Assembly (NCBI RefSeq): GCF_036226365.1
Contig: NZ_CP108462.1
Coordinates: 8,166,001-8,230,000, forward strand
Reading direction: 5' to 3'
Length of the DNA: 64,000 bases
From: Streptomyces sp. NBC_01262
Lineage (GTDB): Bacteria; Actinomycetota; Actinomycetes; Streptomycetales; Streptomycetaceae
Below the pieces are notes generated by a model. It ran no database searches. It was not told where the DNA came from and saw only the letters and a list, made by a program, of their open reading frames with translations. Made by a program: the position numbers and the translations under genes. Below, one piece after another: positions 42,414 to 50,425 of the stretch (its first letter is position 1; the number at the start of each line of letters is the position of its first letter).

Positions 42414-43280
42414 ATGACAGTCACACCGCATTCCGCCACACCGCATTCCGCTTCCGCTTCCGCCAGTCAGTCCGCAGTGAGCGGGCTCATCGACACCGCC
42501 GCACTCGCCAGACCGATGAGCGAGGTGGCGCACCTGGTCAGCCTCCTCAACGCCGTCCCCGGCACCCGCCGCTCCGCCGAACAGGCGCTGCGCACCGCCA
42601 CCGTCCAGCGCCCCCTGGACGATGTGACCAGCCTCGTCCAGCTCCTCAGCGGGCCCGCGCACGACCCGGGCACGGCCGCCGAGGCCGTACGGCTGGCCGC
42701 CGTGAACCGCCCGGTGGCCGATGTGCCCCGGCTGATCAGCCTGCTCAGCAGCACGCCGCACCAGTCCGGCACCGCGGACCAGGCCGTCCGCGCGGCAGCG
42801 GTCACCCGGCCCCTGGAGGACCTGGTCCAGCTGATCGGACTGCTGGAGGCTGCTGCTCCCGACGCCGGCCCCAGGCAGCCGCCTCCCGACACCCCGCCGT
42901 CGCCGCCGCTGCGGACGGGCTCGTCCGCGCCCGTCCGCCCGCCGGACGACCGCCCGCCGGAGGGGCGCCCCCGTACGGCGCTGCGGCTGAGCGCCGCCGT
43001 CGCCCTGGCCGGGTGCGGGGCCGCGCACCTGCCGAGCGGTGTCATGCGGCTGCATCCCGCCCTGTCCGCAGGGCAGTTGGTGCCGCTCGCAGCGGCCGTC
43101 CTGTGCCTCGTCCTGGCCTGCGGCCTGCTCGCGGGGCGGCGCTGCCGGTACGGGTGGCGGCCGCCGGCCTCACCGCCGGGCTCGGGGCTGCCCATCTCCT
43201 GGCCTACCTGCATGTCCATGCGCCCGTGTTCGCCCACGGGGCGGCGCCGCCCGCCGCGCAGGCGGCCGTGGCCCTGCTGA
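42414..43280 (+). CDS. Helical-repeat protein with C-terminal membrane part, apparently frameshifted
   Basis: The frame from ATG 42414 has three helical repeats of about 36 residues (ALARPMSEVAHLVSLLNAVP, VQRPLDDVTSLVQLLSG, VNRPVADVPRLISLLSSTP) and a fourth partial one (VTRPLEDLVQLIGLLE). A Pro-rich linker and hydrophobic helices follow (LRLSAAVALAGCGAAHLPSG, LVPLAAAVLCLVLACGLLAG). After about 43135 this frame turns into Arg/Pro-rich nonsense, while the -1 frame continues naturally with VAAAGLTAGLGAAHLLAYLH and ALLSAVPAGALLVAPSR to a stop at 43324. Either the gene is mutated or one base is wrong in the sequence. The function is unknown. Confidence 0.6.
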   Translation: MTVTPHSATPHSASASASQSAVSGLIDTAALARPMSEVAHLVSLLNAVPGTRRSAEQALRTATVQRPLDDVTSLVQLLSGPAHDPGTAAEAVRLAAVNRPVADVPRLISLLSSTPHQSGTADQAVRAAAVTRPLEDLVQLIGLLEAAAPDAGPRQPPPDTPPSPPLRTGSSAPVRPPDDRPPEGRPRTALRLSAAVALAGCGAAHLPSGVMRLHPALSAGQLVPLAAAVLCLVLACGLLAGRRCRYGWRPPASPPGSGLPISWPTCMSMRPCSPTGRRRPPRRRPWPC

Positions 43281-43490
43281 GCGCGGTGCCGGCGGGGGCC
43301 CTGCTGGTGGCGCCGAGCCGGTAGCGGGGCGCGGGACTTCCCGGGCTCCCGGCCGGTGGCCGGGCCGGGCCGGGAAGTCCCGCGCAGCCAGTCGAACACC
43401 CGTACCGAGAGGGCCGGTTGACCGACGTAGACTGTGCCGACCCGGCAGGATCGGGTGCCACGCGGTTGCGGATCAGGAGGCACGTACGAC

Positions 43491-44327
43491 ATGTCCAGTG
43501 ACATGAGTTGGACGCGGCGCGGTCTTGGCCACGAACCTCCGGAGATCGACACCAGCGTCGCGCACTCGGCGAGGGTCTACGACTACATACTCGGCGGCAA
43601 GGACAACTACGGCCCGGACCGCGAAGCGGCCGAGCAGATGCTGAAGAACTGGCCGAGCCTGCGCACGTCGATGCGGGAGAACCGGCGGTTCATGCACCGG
43701 ACGGTGCGTCATCTGGCCGCCGAGCGCGGCATCCGGCAGTTCCTCGACATCGGCACCGGCATTCCGACCTCGCCGAACGTGCACGAGATCGCGCAGGAGA
43801 TCGCCCCGGACGCGCGGGTGGTCTACGTCGACAACGACCCGATCGTGCTGGCGCACGCCCGGCACCGGCTCAATGGCACGCCGGACGGCCGGATCGCGTA
43901 CATCCACGCCAACCTCCGCGAACCGGAGGCGATCCTGACCGCTCCGGAGCTGCACGAAACGCTCGACCTCAGTCGGCCGGTCGCGCTGTCGGTCATCGCG
44001 GTGCTGCAGTTCGTGCTCGACGACCAGGAGGCGTACGGCCTGGTGGAGCGGTACATGCGGGACCTGCCGTCGGGGAGCTTCCTGGCGCTGTCGACCGTGA
44101 CCACGGACTCCAGCCCGAAGGCCATCGACGTGGTGTCCGAGTACAAGGCGCGCGGGATGCCGCCCCGTGAGCGCAGCAAGGCCGAGGTGGAGCGTTTCTT
44201 CGACGGCCTGGAGCTGATCGAGCCCGGGGTGCAGCTCGTCCACAACTGGCGCCCCGACGTCGACCCGGAGCAGCGGGTGCCGGACACCGAGGTGGCCATG
44301 TACGGGGGAGTGGCGCTGAAGCCGTAG
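43491..44327 (+). CDS. SAM-dependent methyltransferase, DUF574 (PF04672) family
   Basis: 278 residues from ATG 43491, with AGGAGG ten bases ahead. IDTSVAHSARVYDYILGGKD then NY is the family's opening; QFLDIGTGIPTSPNVHEIAQ is the SAM-binding glycine loop, and ARVVYVDNDPIVLAHARHRL the acidic strand. LSRPVALSVIAVLQFVLDDQ follows. This family is very expanded in streptomycetes (often more than ten copies) with no verified substrates. It ends convergent on the second P450 gene. Confidence 0.93.
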   Translation: MSSDMSWTRRGLGHEPPEIDTSVAHSARVYDYILGGKDNYGPDREAAEQMLKNWPSLRTSMRENRRFMHRTVRHLAAERGIRQFLDIGTGIPTSPNVHEIAQEIAPDARVVYVDNDPIVLAHARHRLNGTPDGRIAYIHANLREPEAILTAPELHETLDLSRPVALSVIAVLQFVLDDQEAYGLVERYMRDLPSGSFLALSTVTTDSSPKAIDVVSEYKARGMPPRERSKAEVERFFDGLELIEPGVQLVHNWRPDVDPEQRVPDTEVAMYGGVALKP

Positions 44328-44336
44328 GGGCGGTGT

Positions 44337-45521
44337 CTACGCGTCCCAGATGACGCGCAGGCTCGGCGGTTTGCGGAAGACCAGGCCGTGCGGCGCGGCG
44401 GGCGACGACGGGTCGAGCCGCAGGCCCGGGAGGCGCCGGAGCAGCGCGAGCAGGCAGGCGCGGGTCTCCAGCCGGGCCAGGTGGGCGCCGAGGCAGAAGT
44501 GCGGGCCCTGGGCGAAGGCCAGTTGCAGCCGGGCGTTGTCGCGCCGCAGGTCGAAGCGGTCGGGATCGTCGAAGACGGCGGGGTCGCGGTTGGCGCCCGC
44601 GATCGAGACGACGACGAGGTCGCCACGGCGTATCGCCGCGCCGGCGAGGGTGACATCGGCGGTGGCATAGCGGTCGACGACCGCCGCGGCCGGCTCCAGG
44701 CGGAGGGACTCCTCCAGGGCGGCGTCCACGAGCGCCGGGTCGGCGAGCACGAGACCGAGCTGCTCGGGGTCGCTCAGCAGGTGCAGCACGGCATTGGCGA
44801 TCATGCCCTCGGTGGTCTCGATCCCGCCGAACATGAGCACCGCCGCGTTGGAGACCACCTCCGGCAACGCCAGCCGCCCGCTCTGCGCCGCCGCGACCAG
44901 CAGCGACGTGCTGCTCCCGGCGGCGACCGTGGTCTCGACACTGTCCCGCAGCTCCCCGAAGGCCGAGGCTCCCGCCGGGTCCGCCGCCCGGCCCGCCGTG
45001 ATGTCGGAGACGGCGCCGACGATCGCGTCGTACCAGGCGAGCACCGCCTTCGCGTCCGCGTCGGCCAGGCCCAGGGACTCGGCCACCACCGCGACCGCGA
45101 GCGGGCCCGCCACCGCGCGACGCAGCTCCGCGCTCCTCGCCGGCCGGATCCCCTCGACCAGCCGGGCGGCCTCACGCTCCACGAAGGCACGGAAACGGGC
45201 GTCCACGTCCCGGGGCCGGAAGGGGTCGGTGAACGGCCCGCGATGCCGGGCGTGCTCCGGGCCGTCCAGCGACAGCATGCTCGGCCCGACCACCCGCGCC
45301 GTCGTGAAGCGGGGGTCGTCCACCGTGAACGTGACGGCGTCCCGCATCACCCCCATGGCCAGGTCCCGCCGGGTCACCAGCCACCCGCCCAACGCCGGCA
45401 CCCACGACACCGGCTCCTGCGCGCGCAGCGCCGCCAGCCGCGCGTGCGGGTCGTGCTCCAGTTCGGCGACCGTGGTCACGGCGCCCAGGGGAAAACGTTC
45501 CGCTGTCGGCGATGTCGTCAA
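44337..45521 (-). CDS. Cytochrome P450, second copy
   Basis: 394 residues. I-helix VLMFGGIETTEGMIANAV, ExxR in LEESLRLEPA, and heme loop LQLAFAQGPHFCLGAHLARL then E. The I-helix acid/alcohol pair is intact as E-T-T. Electron partners are not encoded nearby. It is divergent from a VOC-SDR gene pair, with a direct repeat in the shared promoter; the three probably act in one oxidation route on an unknown compound. Confidence 0.93.
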   Translation of the reverse strand: MTTSPTAERFPLGAVTTVAELEHDPHARLAALRAQEPVSWVPALGGWLVTRRDLAMGVMRDAVTFTVDDPRFTTARVVGPSMLSLDGPEHARHRGPFTDPFRPRDVDARFRAFVEREAARLVEGIRPARSAELRRAVAGPLAVAVVAESLGLADADAKAVLAWYDAIVGAVSDITAGRAADPAGASAFGELRDSVETTVAAGSSTSLLVAAAQSGRLALPEVVSNAAVLMFGGIETTEGMIANAVLHLLSDPEQLGLVLADPALVDAALEESLRLEPAAAVVDRYATADVTLAGAAIRRGDLVVVSIAGANRDPAVFDDPDRFDLRRDNARLQLAFAQGPHFCLGAHLARLETRACLLALLRRLPGLRLDPSSPAAPHGLVFRKPPSLRVIWDA

Positions 45522-45645
45522 GATGACGCGTGCTCCTGCTCTTCGTGGACGGCGACCTTGCGGGTGGTCGCACCTTACAACCGGCGAATGCCGGAGATCA
45601 TGCCGCCGGGGTCTGGAAGCGCCGCGCCGCCCGTGAGAACATCTC

Positions 45646-45673
45646 TCTCCAAAGTGAGAGTGTCATTCTCCAA
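45646..45673. promoter_or_regulatory. Direct repeat in P450/VOC promoter
   Basis: TCTCCAA occurs at 45646-45652 and 45667-45673, 21 bp apart (two helical turns). The first copy is also the centre of a CTCTC...GAGAG inverted repeat. It may be a regulator-binding site. Confidence 0.4.
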
Positions 45674-45697
45674 TGGGGAGGCGCGGGTGGTCGCATC

Positions 45698-46165
45698 GTG
45701 AGGGCCGAGGACCAGTTTCATGTCGGCATCGTCGTCGAGGACTTCGAAGGGACGCTGGCCAGGCTGTCCTCCCTGTTCGGGTACGAGTGGGGTGCCGAGA
45801 TCGGCGGGACCGCCGAGGTGCGGCTGCCCACCGGTGATGCCGTGCTGAACATGAGGTGTGCGTACTCGACGACGGAACCCCGGCTGGAGATCGTCGGGCG
45901 GATAGCGGGGACCCTGTGGGAGCCGGCGGCCGGGTCCGGGATCCATCACATCGGCTACTGGTCGGACGACGTGGCGGCGGACTCCGCCGACCTCGAAGGC
46001 CAGGGTTACGCGGCCGAGGCGGTGCGGATGGGTGCAGACGGGGTCCCGTACTTCGCGTTCTACCGCAGTACGACGGGCTTTCGGGTCGAGCTGCTGAGCC
46101 GGAAGGCGCAGCCGAGCTTGGAGCAGTACTGGTGCGCCGCAGAGGCAGGGGCGGAGAAGTCATGA
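45698..46165 (+). CDS. VOC-superfamily protein
   Basis: 155 residues from GTG 45698; GGGGAGG lies 17 bases ahead, rather far. EDQFHVGIVVEDFEGTLARL starts the first module. GSGIHHIGYWSDDVAADSAD, with the HH metal-ligand region, starts the second, and YRSTTGFRVELLSR with its Glu ends it. The arrangement resembles methylmalonyl-CoA-epimerase-like and ring-opening members of the family. Overlaps the SDR gene by ATGA. Confidence 0.82.
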   Translation: MRAEDQFHVGIVVEDFEGTLARLSSLFGYEWGAEIGGTAEVRLPTGDAVLNMRCAYSTTEPRLEIVGRIAGTLWEPAAGSGIHHIGYWSDDVAADSADLEGQGYAAEAVRMGADGVPYFAFYRSTTGFRVELLSRKAQPSLEQYWCAAEAGAEKS

Positions 46166-47001
46166 CGACCGTGGGGATCGTGACCGGCGCCGGGCGCGGG
46201 ATGGGGCTGGCCTGTGCGCGGCGGCTCATGGGCATGGTGGACACGCTGCTGCTGGTGGACCGGGACGAGGCGACCGTGAGCGCGGCCGCCAAGGAGCTGA
46301 CGGACGCCGGTGAGGGATCCGTCGCCGAGCCGTTCGTCCTCGACATCACCGATCGTGACGGCCTCGCCCGGCTCGCGGCGCGCGTCGCGGAACTCGGCAC
46401 GCTGCGGGCCGTCGCCCACGCGGCCGGCATCTCGCCCACGATGGCCGACTGGCGCCGCATCTTCACCGTCGACCTGGTGGGGACCGCGCTGCTCGCCGAG
46501 GCGCTGCGCCCGCTCGCCACCACCGGGACGGCGATGGTGTGCTTCGCCTCGATGGCCCCGCTGCTCGCGAACACGACAGCCGATCCGGCCCTCGCCGCGA
46601 TCCTGGACGACCCGCTCGACGAGCGCTTCCTCGACCGCGTTCACGGTCTCCTCGGGCCGGCCGTCGAGAACACCGGACTGGCCTACGCCTGGGCCAAGCA
46701 CGGCGTGCACCGCTTCGTACGGCAGGAAGCGGTGCGGCTCGGGCCGGTGGGCGCGCGTGTCTGCTCCGTCTCGCCCGGCATCATCGACACCCCGCAGGGG
46801 CAGCAGGAGGCGGCGGGTCATCCGTCGATGGAGAGGCTGGTGCGGCAGACGCCTCTCGGGCGTACGGGCCGTGCCGAGGACGTGGCCGCGGTCGTCGGCT
46901 TCGTGCTGTCGGCCGAAGCGGCGTTCCTGTCCGGCATCGACATCCTTGTGGACGGCGGGCTGTGCGCCGCTGTCCGTGACGTTTCCCGAATGCCTGAATA
47001 G
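46162..47001 (+). CDS. Short-chain dehydrogenase/reductase
   Basis: 279 residues, NAD(P)-dependent oxidoreductase. Cofactor motif GIVTGAGRGMGLACARRLM; NNAG-equivalent AHAAGISPTMAD; catalytic Ser region VCFASMAPLLA; catalytic YxxxK as YAWAKHGVHRFVR; C-terminal FLSGIDILVDGG. An insertion of about 25 residues between the Ser strand and the Tyr helix (DPALAAILDDPLDERFLDRV) recalls 3-alpha-hydroxysteroid and carveol-type SDRs. Cotranscribed with the VOC gene and divergent from a P450. Confidence 0.9.
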   Translation: MTTVGIVTGAGRGMGLACARRLMGMVDTLLLVDRDEATVSAAAKELTDAGEGSVAEPFVLDITDRDGLARLAARVAELGTLRAVAHAAGISPTMADWRRIFTVDLVGTALLAEALRPLATTGTAMVCFASMAPLLANTTADPALAAILDDPLDERFLDRVHGLLGPAVENTGLAYAWAKHGVHRFVRQEAVRLGPVGARVCSVSPGIIDTPQGQQEAAGHPSMERLVRQTPLGRTGRAEDVAAVVGFVLSAEAAFLSGIDILVDGGLCAAVRDVSRMPE

Positions 47002-47080
47002 TCACATTCCGCCGTAAATCGTTGGGTAAAGGTCACGTCTCTTCCTACGCTGGGCGCAATCCGAGCCAGGAGGTACAGAC

Positions 47081-47992
47081 GTGGCGCTGACGAACAGCGT
47101 GAAGGGAACGCTCGCGGTCCTCGCGGCGACGCTCGCCGGGACCGCGATCGCGGGATGCGGCGCTCAGCACGGTACGTCGAGCGGATCCGCGGCCATGGTC
47201 GCCCCGGAGCTGCCCCGTCGCCCGGCCGTGGTGCCGGAGCAGCGCTCGGCACCCGCCACGCACAAACCCCGGCCGGTTCGTGCGACCCCGACCGTGCCCG
47301 TGCCCAAGGCCAGGTCGGCGGCCGTGGCCCCGTCCCGCAAGCACCGCGGCGAAGGCAGGGCGTCGGCGCCCCTCGGCCGGGCGAGCACGTCGGACCTGAT
47401 CGAGCACGCTGCGGAGGGCGGCGGCCGGACCGTGGCCCTGACCTTCGACGACGGCCCGGACCCCCGCTGGACCCCGCAGATCCTGCGGCTGCTCGCTCAG
47501 CATCACGCCAAGGCCACGTTCTGTGAGATCGGGCCGAACGCCCGGGCCAACCCGGGCCTGGTGAAGCGGATCACCGCGGCCGGGCACCGGCTGTGCGACC
47601 ACTCCGTGCACCACGACGAGCAGCAGAGCCACAAGTCCGTCGACTACAACCGCCACGAGATCGTCGACGCCCAGCGGGAGATCGCCGCGGCCGCCGGTCC
47701 CGGGGCGAAGCTCTGGTACTACCGGGCTCCCGGCGGCGACTTCTCTCCCGCCATCCGGGAGATCGCCGCCGCCCGCGGCCTGCGCCCGCTGGGCTGGACC
47801 GTCGACTCCGAGGACTGGAAGCGCCCCGGCGTGAACGTCATCCTCGACAACATCAACACCGAGCTGAAGCCCGGCGCCGTCGTCCTGATGCACGACGCGG
47901 GCGGCGACCGTTCGCAGACCGTCGAGGCGCTGCGCATACTCCTCGACCGCCTGGACGCGGCCGGCTACACGTACGCCTTCCCGCGCCGCTGA
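47081..47992 (+). CDS. Polysaccharide deacetylase (NodB domain) lipoprotein
   Basis: 303 residues from GTG 47081 with AGGAGGT upstream. The signal ends at lipobox IAGC (Cys about 26), a 90-residue Pro/Arg-rich linker follows, and a NodB domain occupies about 120-300. The catalytic set is visible: TFDDGPDPRW (two Asp), DHSVHHDE (the metal His pair), RAPGGDFSP, TVDSEDWKRPG and VVLMHDAGG (catalytic His). It should remove acetyl groups from GlcNAc or MurNAc in wall polymers, outside the membrane. Ends at a strong hairpin. Confidence 0.92.
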   Translation: MALTNSVKGTLAVLAATLAGTAIAGCGAQHGTSSGSAAMVAPELPRRPAVVPEQRSAPATHKPRPVRATPTVPVPKARSAAVAPSRKHRGEGRASAPLGRASTSDLIEHAAEGGGRTVALTFDDGPDPRWTPQILRLLAQHHAKATFCEIGPNARANPGLVKRITAAGHRLCDHSVHHDEQQSHKSVDYNRHEIVDAQREIAAAAGPGAKLWYYRAPGGDFSPAIREIAAARGLRPLGWTVDSEDWKRPGVNVILDNINTELKPGAVVLMHDAGGDRSQTVEALRILLDRLDAAGYTYAFPRR

Positions 47993-47995
47993 CCG

Positions 47996-48025
47996 CCCCG
48001 GACAGGCCTTAGGGCCTGTCCGGGG
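47996..48025. terminator. Terminator hairpin after deacetylase gene
   Basis: A perfect 13-bp stem (47996-48008 with 48013-48025) closed by a TTAG loop, four bases after the stop codon. The right arm is also the outer part of the inverted-repeat element that follows. Confidence 0.7.
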
Positions 48026-48175
48026 GATCTCCGTGGCGTCGCGTGCCCTGGCACCAGCGTTCGCGGCGTTGCCGAAACGCCCACAGGAAACCACCCTGTG
48101 GGCGCTCCGGCGCCTTGCGATCGCAGGCACCAGACCCCGCTCCTTCACCCACGGAGATCCCCCGGACAGGCCCTA
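48010..48175. repeat. Inverted-repeat (MITE-like) element of 166 bp
   Basis: Bases 48010-48036 and 48149-48175 are perfect 27-bp inverted repeats. Between them lies a smaller inverted repeat with CGCCCACAG near 48078 and CTGTGGGCG near 48096. No coding capacity is seen. Short GC-rich elements with such ends are scattered in Streptomyces genomes, so a non-autonomous mobile element is plausible. The right end contains the TAG stop of the CAP-domain gene. Confidence 0.65.
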
Positions 48176-48949
48176 CCTCGCCGCCCCGAAGTCCTGCGTC
48201 CAGTAGTAGCCGTCCCGCGCGAGGCCGATGCCGATCTCCTTGAACTCGCAGTTCAGGATGTTGGCCTTGTGCCCGGGGCTGGACATCCAGCCGGCCATCA
48301 CGCTCTCGGCCGTGGGGTAGCCGTAGGCGACGTTCTCGCCGTAGGTCCGCCAGTCATAACCGGCGCGGGTGATGCGGTCGCCGGGGGAGGAGCCGTCGGA
48401 GCCGGTGTGCGACATGGTCCGGCTGTCGGACATGTCGTCGCTGTGGCTCTGGGCGGCCCTGGTCAGCTTTGCGTTGATGGTGAGGGCCGAGCATCCGGCC
48501 TTGCTGCGGGCGCTGTTGACGAGTGCGACCACGCGCGCCATGCCGGCCGCGGACGAGGCCGGGGGCGAGGCCGCGGAAGCGGGGGCGCTCGCGGCGGCCT
48601 TGACCGTCGCGGATGCCGACGCAGTCGGGGCAGGGCTCGCCTTGGTCGTGGTCTTGGACTTGGTGGTGGTCTTGGCCGCAGCCTTGGCCTTGGCGGCCGC
48701 GGCTTTGGCGGCGGCCTTGGCTGCGGCCTCGGCTTTCGCCTCGGCGGCGGCCTTGGCGTCGGCCCATTGGTGCCAGTCGGCCGAAGAGTGCGCGTGGGAC
48801 GCGCTCTTCCAGCGGCCGTAGGACGCGGCGCGGGAGTCGTCCGGCCCGTCCATGCAGGCCATGGCGATGGAGGGCACGCCCACGGCTACCACGGCGAGAG
48901 CGACGGCGGCTGTCTTCCGGAAGCGCCTGTTCCTGCGGTGTTCGCTCAT
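48173..48949 (-). CDS. Secreted CAP (SCP/PR-1) domain protein
   Basis: 258 residues. A signal peptide (TAAVALAVVAVGVPSIAMA) is followed by a mature start with GPDDSRAASYGRWKSASHAH and a Lys/Ala-rich helical linker (KAAAEAKAEAAAKAAAKAAA and on). The C-terminal CAP domain spans about 135-258: RVVALVNSARSKAGCSALTI, SHSDDMSDSRTMSHTGSDG, YGENVAYGYPTAESVMAGWM, SPGHKANILNCEFKEIGIGL. The CAP cavity His and Glu residues are present. It is exported and the function in bacteria is unclear. The TAG stop lies inside the inverted-repeat element. Confidence 0.9.
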   Translation of the reverse strand: MSEHRRNRRFRKTAAVALAVVAVGVPSIAMACMDGPDDSRAASYGRWKSASHAHSSADWHQWADAKAAAEAKAEAAAKAAAKAAAAKAKAAAKTTTKSKTTTKASPAPTASASATVKAAASAPASAASPPASSAAGMARVVALVNSARSKAGCSALTINAKLTRAAQSHSDDMSDSRTMSHTGSDGSSPGDRITRAGYDWRTYGENVAYGYPTAESVMAGWMSSPGHKANILNCEFKEIGIGLARDGYYWTQDFGAAR

Positions 48950-49408
48950 GTCTGACTGACCTCACTCGGTGTATCGGCGTCGGTACTCGGAATCTCTGCC
49001 CCCGTGATCACCCCGCACGGGGGCGCGTCGAAGCAGTCGGCGTCCGGCGCGGGCCGGATGCGCCCTGCGGCCCCGTCATTCTCAGGAGGGCCGTGGACCT
49101 GGGCAATGAGGGTTGAGTACTACGCGGATTCGTAGCGAGAAGAGGCCTTGATACGGATGCGCCGACGTGCAGCCCGGAGGGTTCGGAGCCGTCGGACGGA
49201 CCTGTCGCGCCGTCAGAAGCCGTCGCCGCCGCACGGGCAGGCGGAAGCGCCGGACGGGACGGATGGCTGTCACGACCGGGTGTGGGATATGTCCATTGCG
49301 GGATGGATGATTCTCATATGCCGGTAGCGGTCGGCTACTAAAGGGGATCGTTTGTGGCGCGTGGGATATGGCGCATGTCACACAGGCCGCGCACAACCGT
49401 GGCGCGGA
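48950..49408. other. 459-bp region without a gene, with a hairpin near the CAP gene
   Basis: No reading frame here has coding character. A perfect 9-bp hairpin (GCCCCCGTG at 48998-49006 with CACGGGGGC at 49016-49024) lies about 50 bases before the CAP start on that gene's transcript and could be a 5'-UTR control element. I do not recognise a known riboswitch. Confidence 0.4.
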
Positions 49409-50194
49409 TCAGCGCGATCCGGTCCGGCCTGCGGAATCTCCACCGGCCAGGCCGCGGGTGAGTACGTCGCGGATCATGCCGGCGCTGATGGCGAAGTGCT
49501 CGCGCGCGAGCTCCGCCGCGTGGTCGGGCTCGCCGGAGGCGATCGCCTCGAACAGCTCGGTGTGCTCCTTGAGGGCGCGCCGGAAGGCGGACGGCTCGCC
49601 GCGCCCCCAGGGCTCGACGGGGAAGCCCAGGCTGACCTTGGTCAGCAGGTCCCGGCTGAGCCCGACGATCTGCGGGTTGCCGGTCGCCTGGCAGACCGCC
49701 TCGTGGAAGGCGCTGTCGGCGAGTTGCTCGGCGCGGGGGGTCTCGGCGGAGGCGTAGCCCGCGAGGGCCTCGCGCATCAGCTCGACGTGCTCGGGCCGGC
49801 GGCGCCGGGCGGCGGCGCCGGCGACCATGCCCTCGACCAGTCCGCGCAGGTCGAAGAGCTGCTCCAGCTCCTCCCAGCGGGGCAGCAGGGTGCGGCGGAC
49901 GGCGGCGGCGGAGACATCGGTCCAGCTCTCGCGGACGTACGCGCCGCCGTTGCGGCCCCGGCGGATCTCGACGACGCCGGCAGCGTGGAGCCGGGCGATC
50001 GCTTCCCGGACGGTGGACCGGCTCACCTGGAGGAGGTCGCAGAGCTCGCGCTCGGGCGGGATCCGCTGGCCGGGCAGGAAGTCACCCACGGCGATGGCGG
50101 TGAGCAGCCGGTCGGCGACCTCGTCGGCCACGGTGACCACCCGTACGGGGCCGAGCACCGGGGACGGTCCGCCGTCGAGCACCTGCTCCAGCAC
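49409..50194 (-). CDS. GntR/FadR-family regulator with FCD domain
   Basis: 261 residues from GTG 50194. N-terminal winged helix: VADEVADRLLTAIAVGDFLP, GQRIPPERELCDLLQVSRST, VREAIARLHAAGVVEIRRGR. The C-terminal FCD ligand domain (about 95-240) has LFDLRGLVEGMVAGAAARRR, an HEAV-type metal position (DSAFHEAVCQATGNPQIV) and LKEHTELFEAIASGEPDHAA, consistent with a metal-assisted carboxylate ligand site. It is divergent from the peptidase/Dpp operon, which it probably represses. An AAAAGGT/ACCTTTT repeat lies between. Confidence 0.9.
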   Translation of the reverse strand: MLEQVLDGGPSPVLGPVRVVTVADEVADRLLTAIAVGDFLPGQRIPPERELCDLLQVSRSTVREAIARLHAAGVVEIRRGRNGGAYVRESWTDVSAAAVRRTLLPRWEELEQLFDLRGLVEGMVAGAAARRRRPEHVELMREALAGYASAETPRAEQLADSAFHEAVCQATGNPQIVGLSRDLLTKVSLGFPVEPWGRGEPSAFRRALKEHTELFEAIASGEPDHAAELAREHFAISAGMIRDVLTRGLAGGDSAGRTGSR

Positions 50195-50311
50195 GCGGGA
50201 GAGATCACGGTCGGGCCCGTCCGGCCCGGCGGGGACGGTCAGGGCTCCTCCTTGGTGCGCTGGTCGTGGGCCGTCACGTTAACACGCAGTTACTTATCTT
50301 CATGGCCTAAC

Positions 50312-50336
50312 AAAAGGTATTGCCAGCAGACCTTTT
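50312..50336. promoter_or_regulatory. Inverted repeat between GntR and peptidase genes
   Basis: AAAAGGT (50312-50318) and ACCTTTT (50330-50336) with an 11-base spacer in an AT-rich promoter region; candidate GntR operator or start-proximal control site. Confidence 0.45.
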
Positions 50337-50425
50337 CCTCATGAGTATGACTGCCATCTGACGCAACACCCCTAACACCCCTCTTCACCCGCATCGGGCA
50401 TTCCTATGCCTTGATGGGAGGCTTT

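Noticed and set aside
49111..49140. TGAGTACTAC in the gene-free stretch as a regulon box
   Set aside because: No second arm at the right spacing and no gene start near.
48950..49330. c-di-AMP (ydaO-type) riboswitch in front of the CAP-domain gene
   Set aside because: Considered because wall hydrolases often carry one, but I could not find the conserved core; only a simple 9-bp hairpin is visible.
49082..49396. 104-codon minus-strand frame in the region before the CAP gene
   Set aside because: No recognisable domain, Arg/Pro-rich, no ribosome site.
50341..50352. TGAGTA in the GntR/peptidase promoter as a regulon box
   Set aside because: The sequence five bases on (GCCATC) does not match TACTCA; only a half-site, likely chance.
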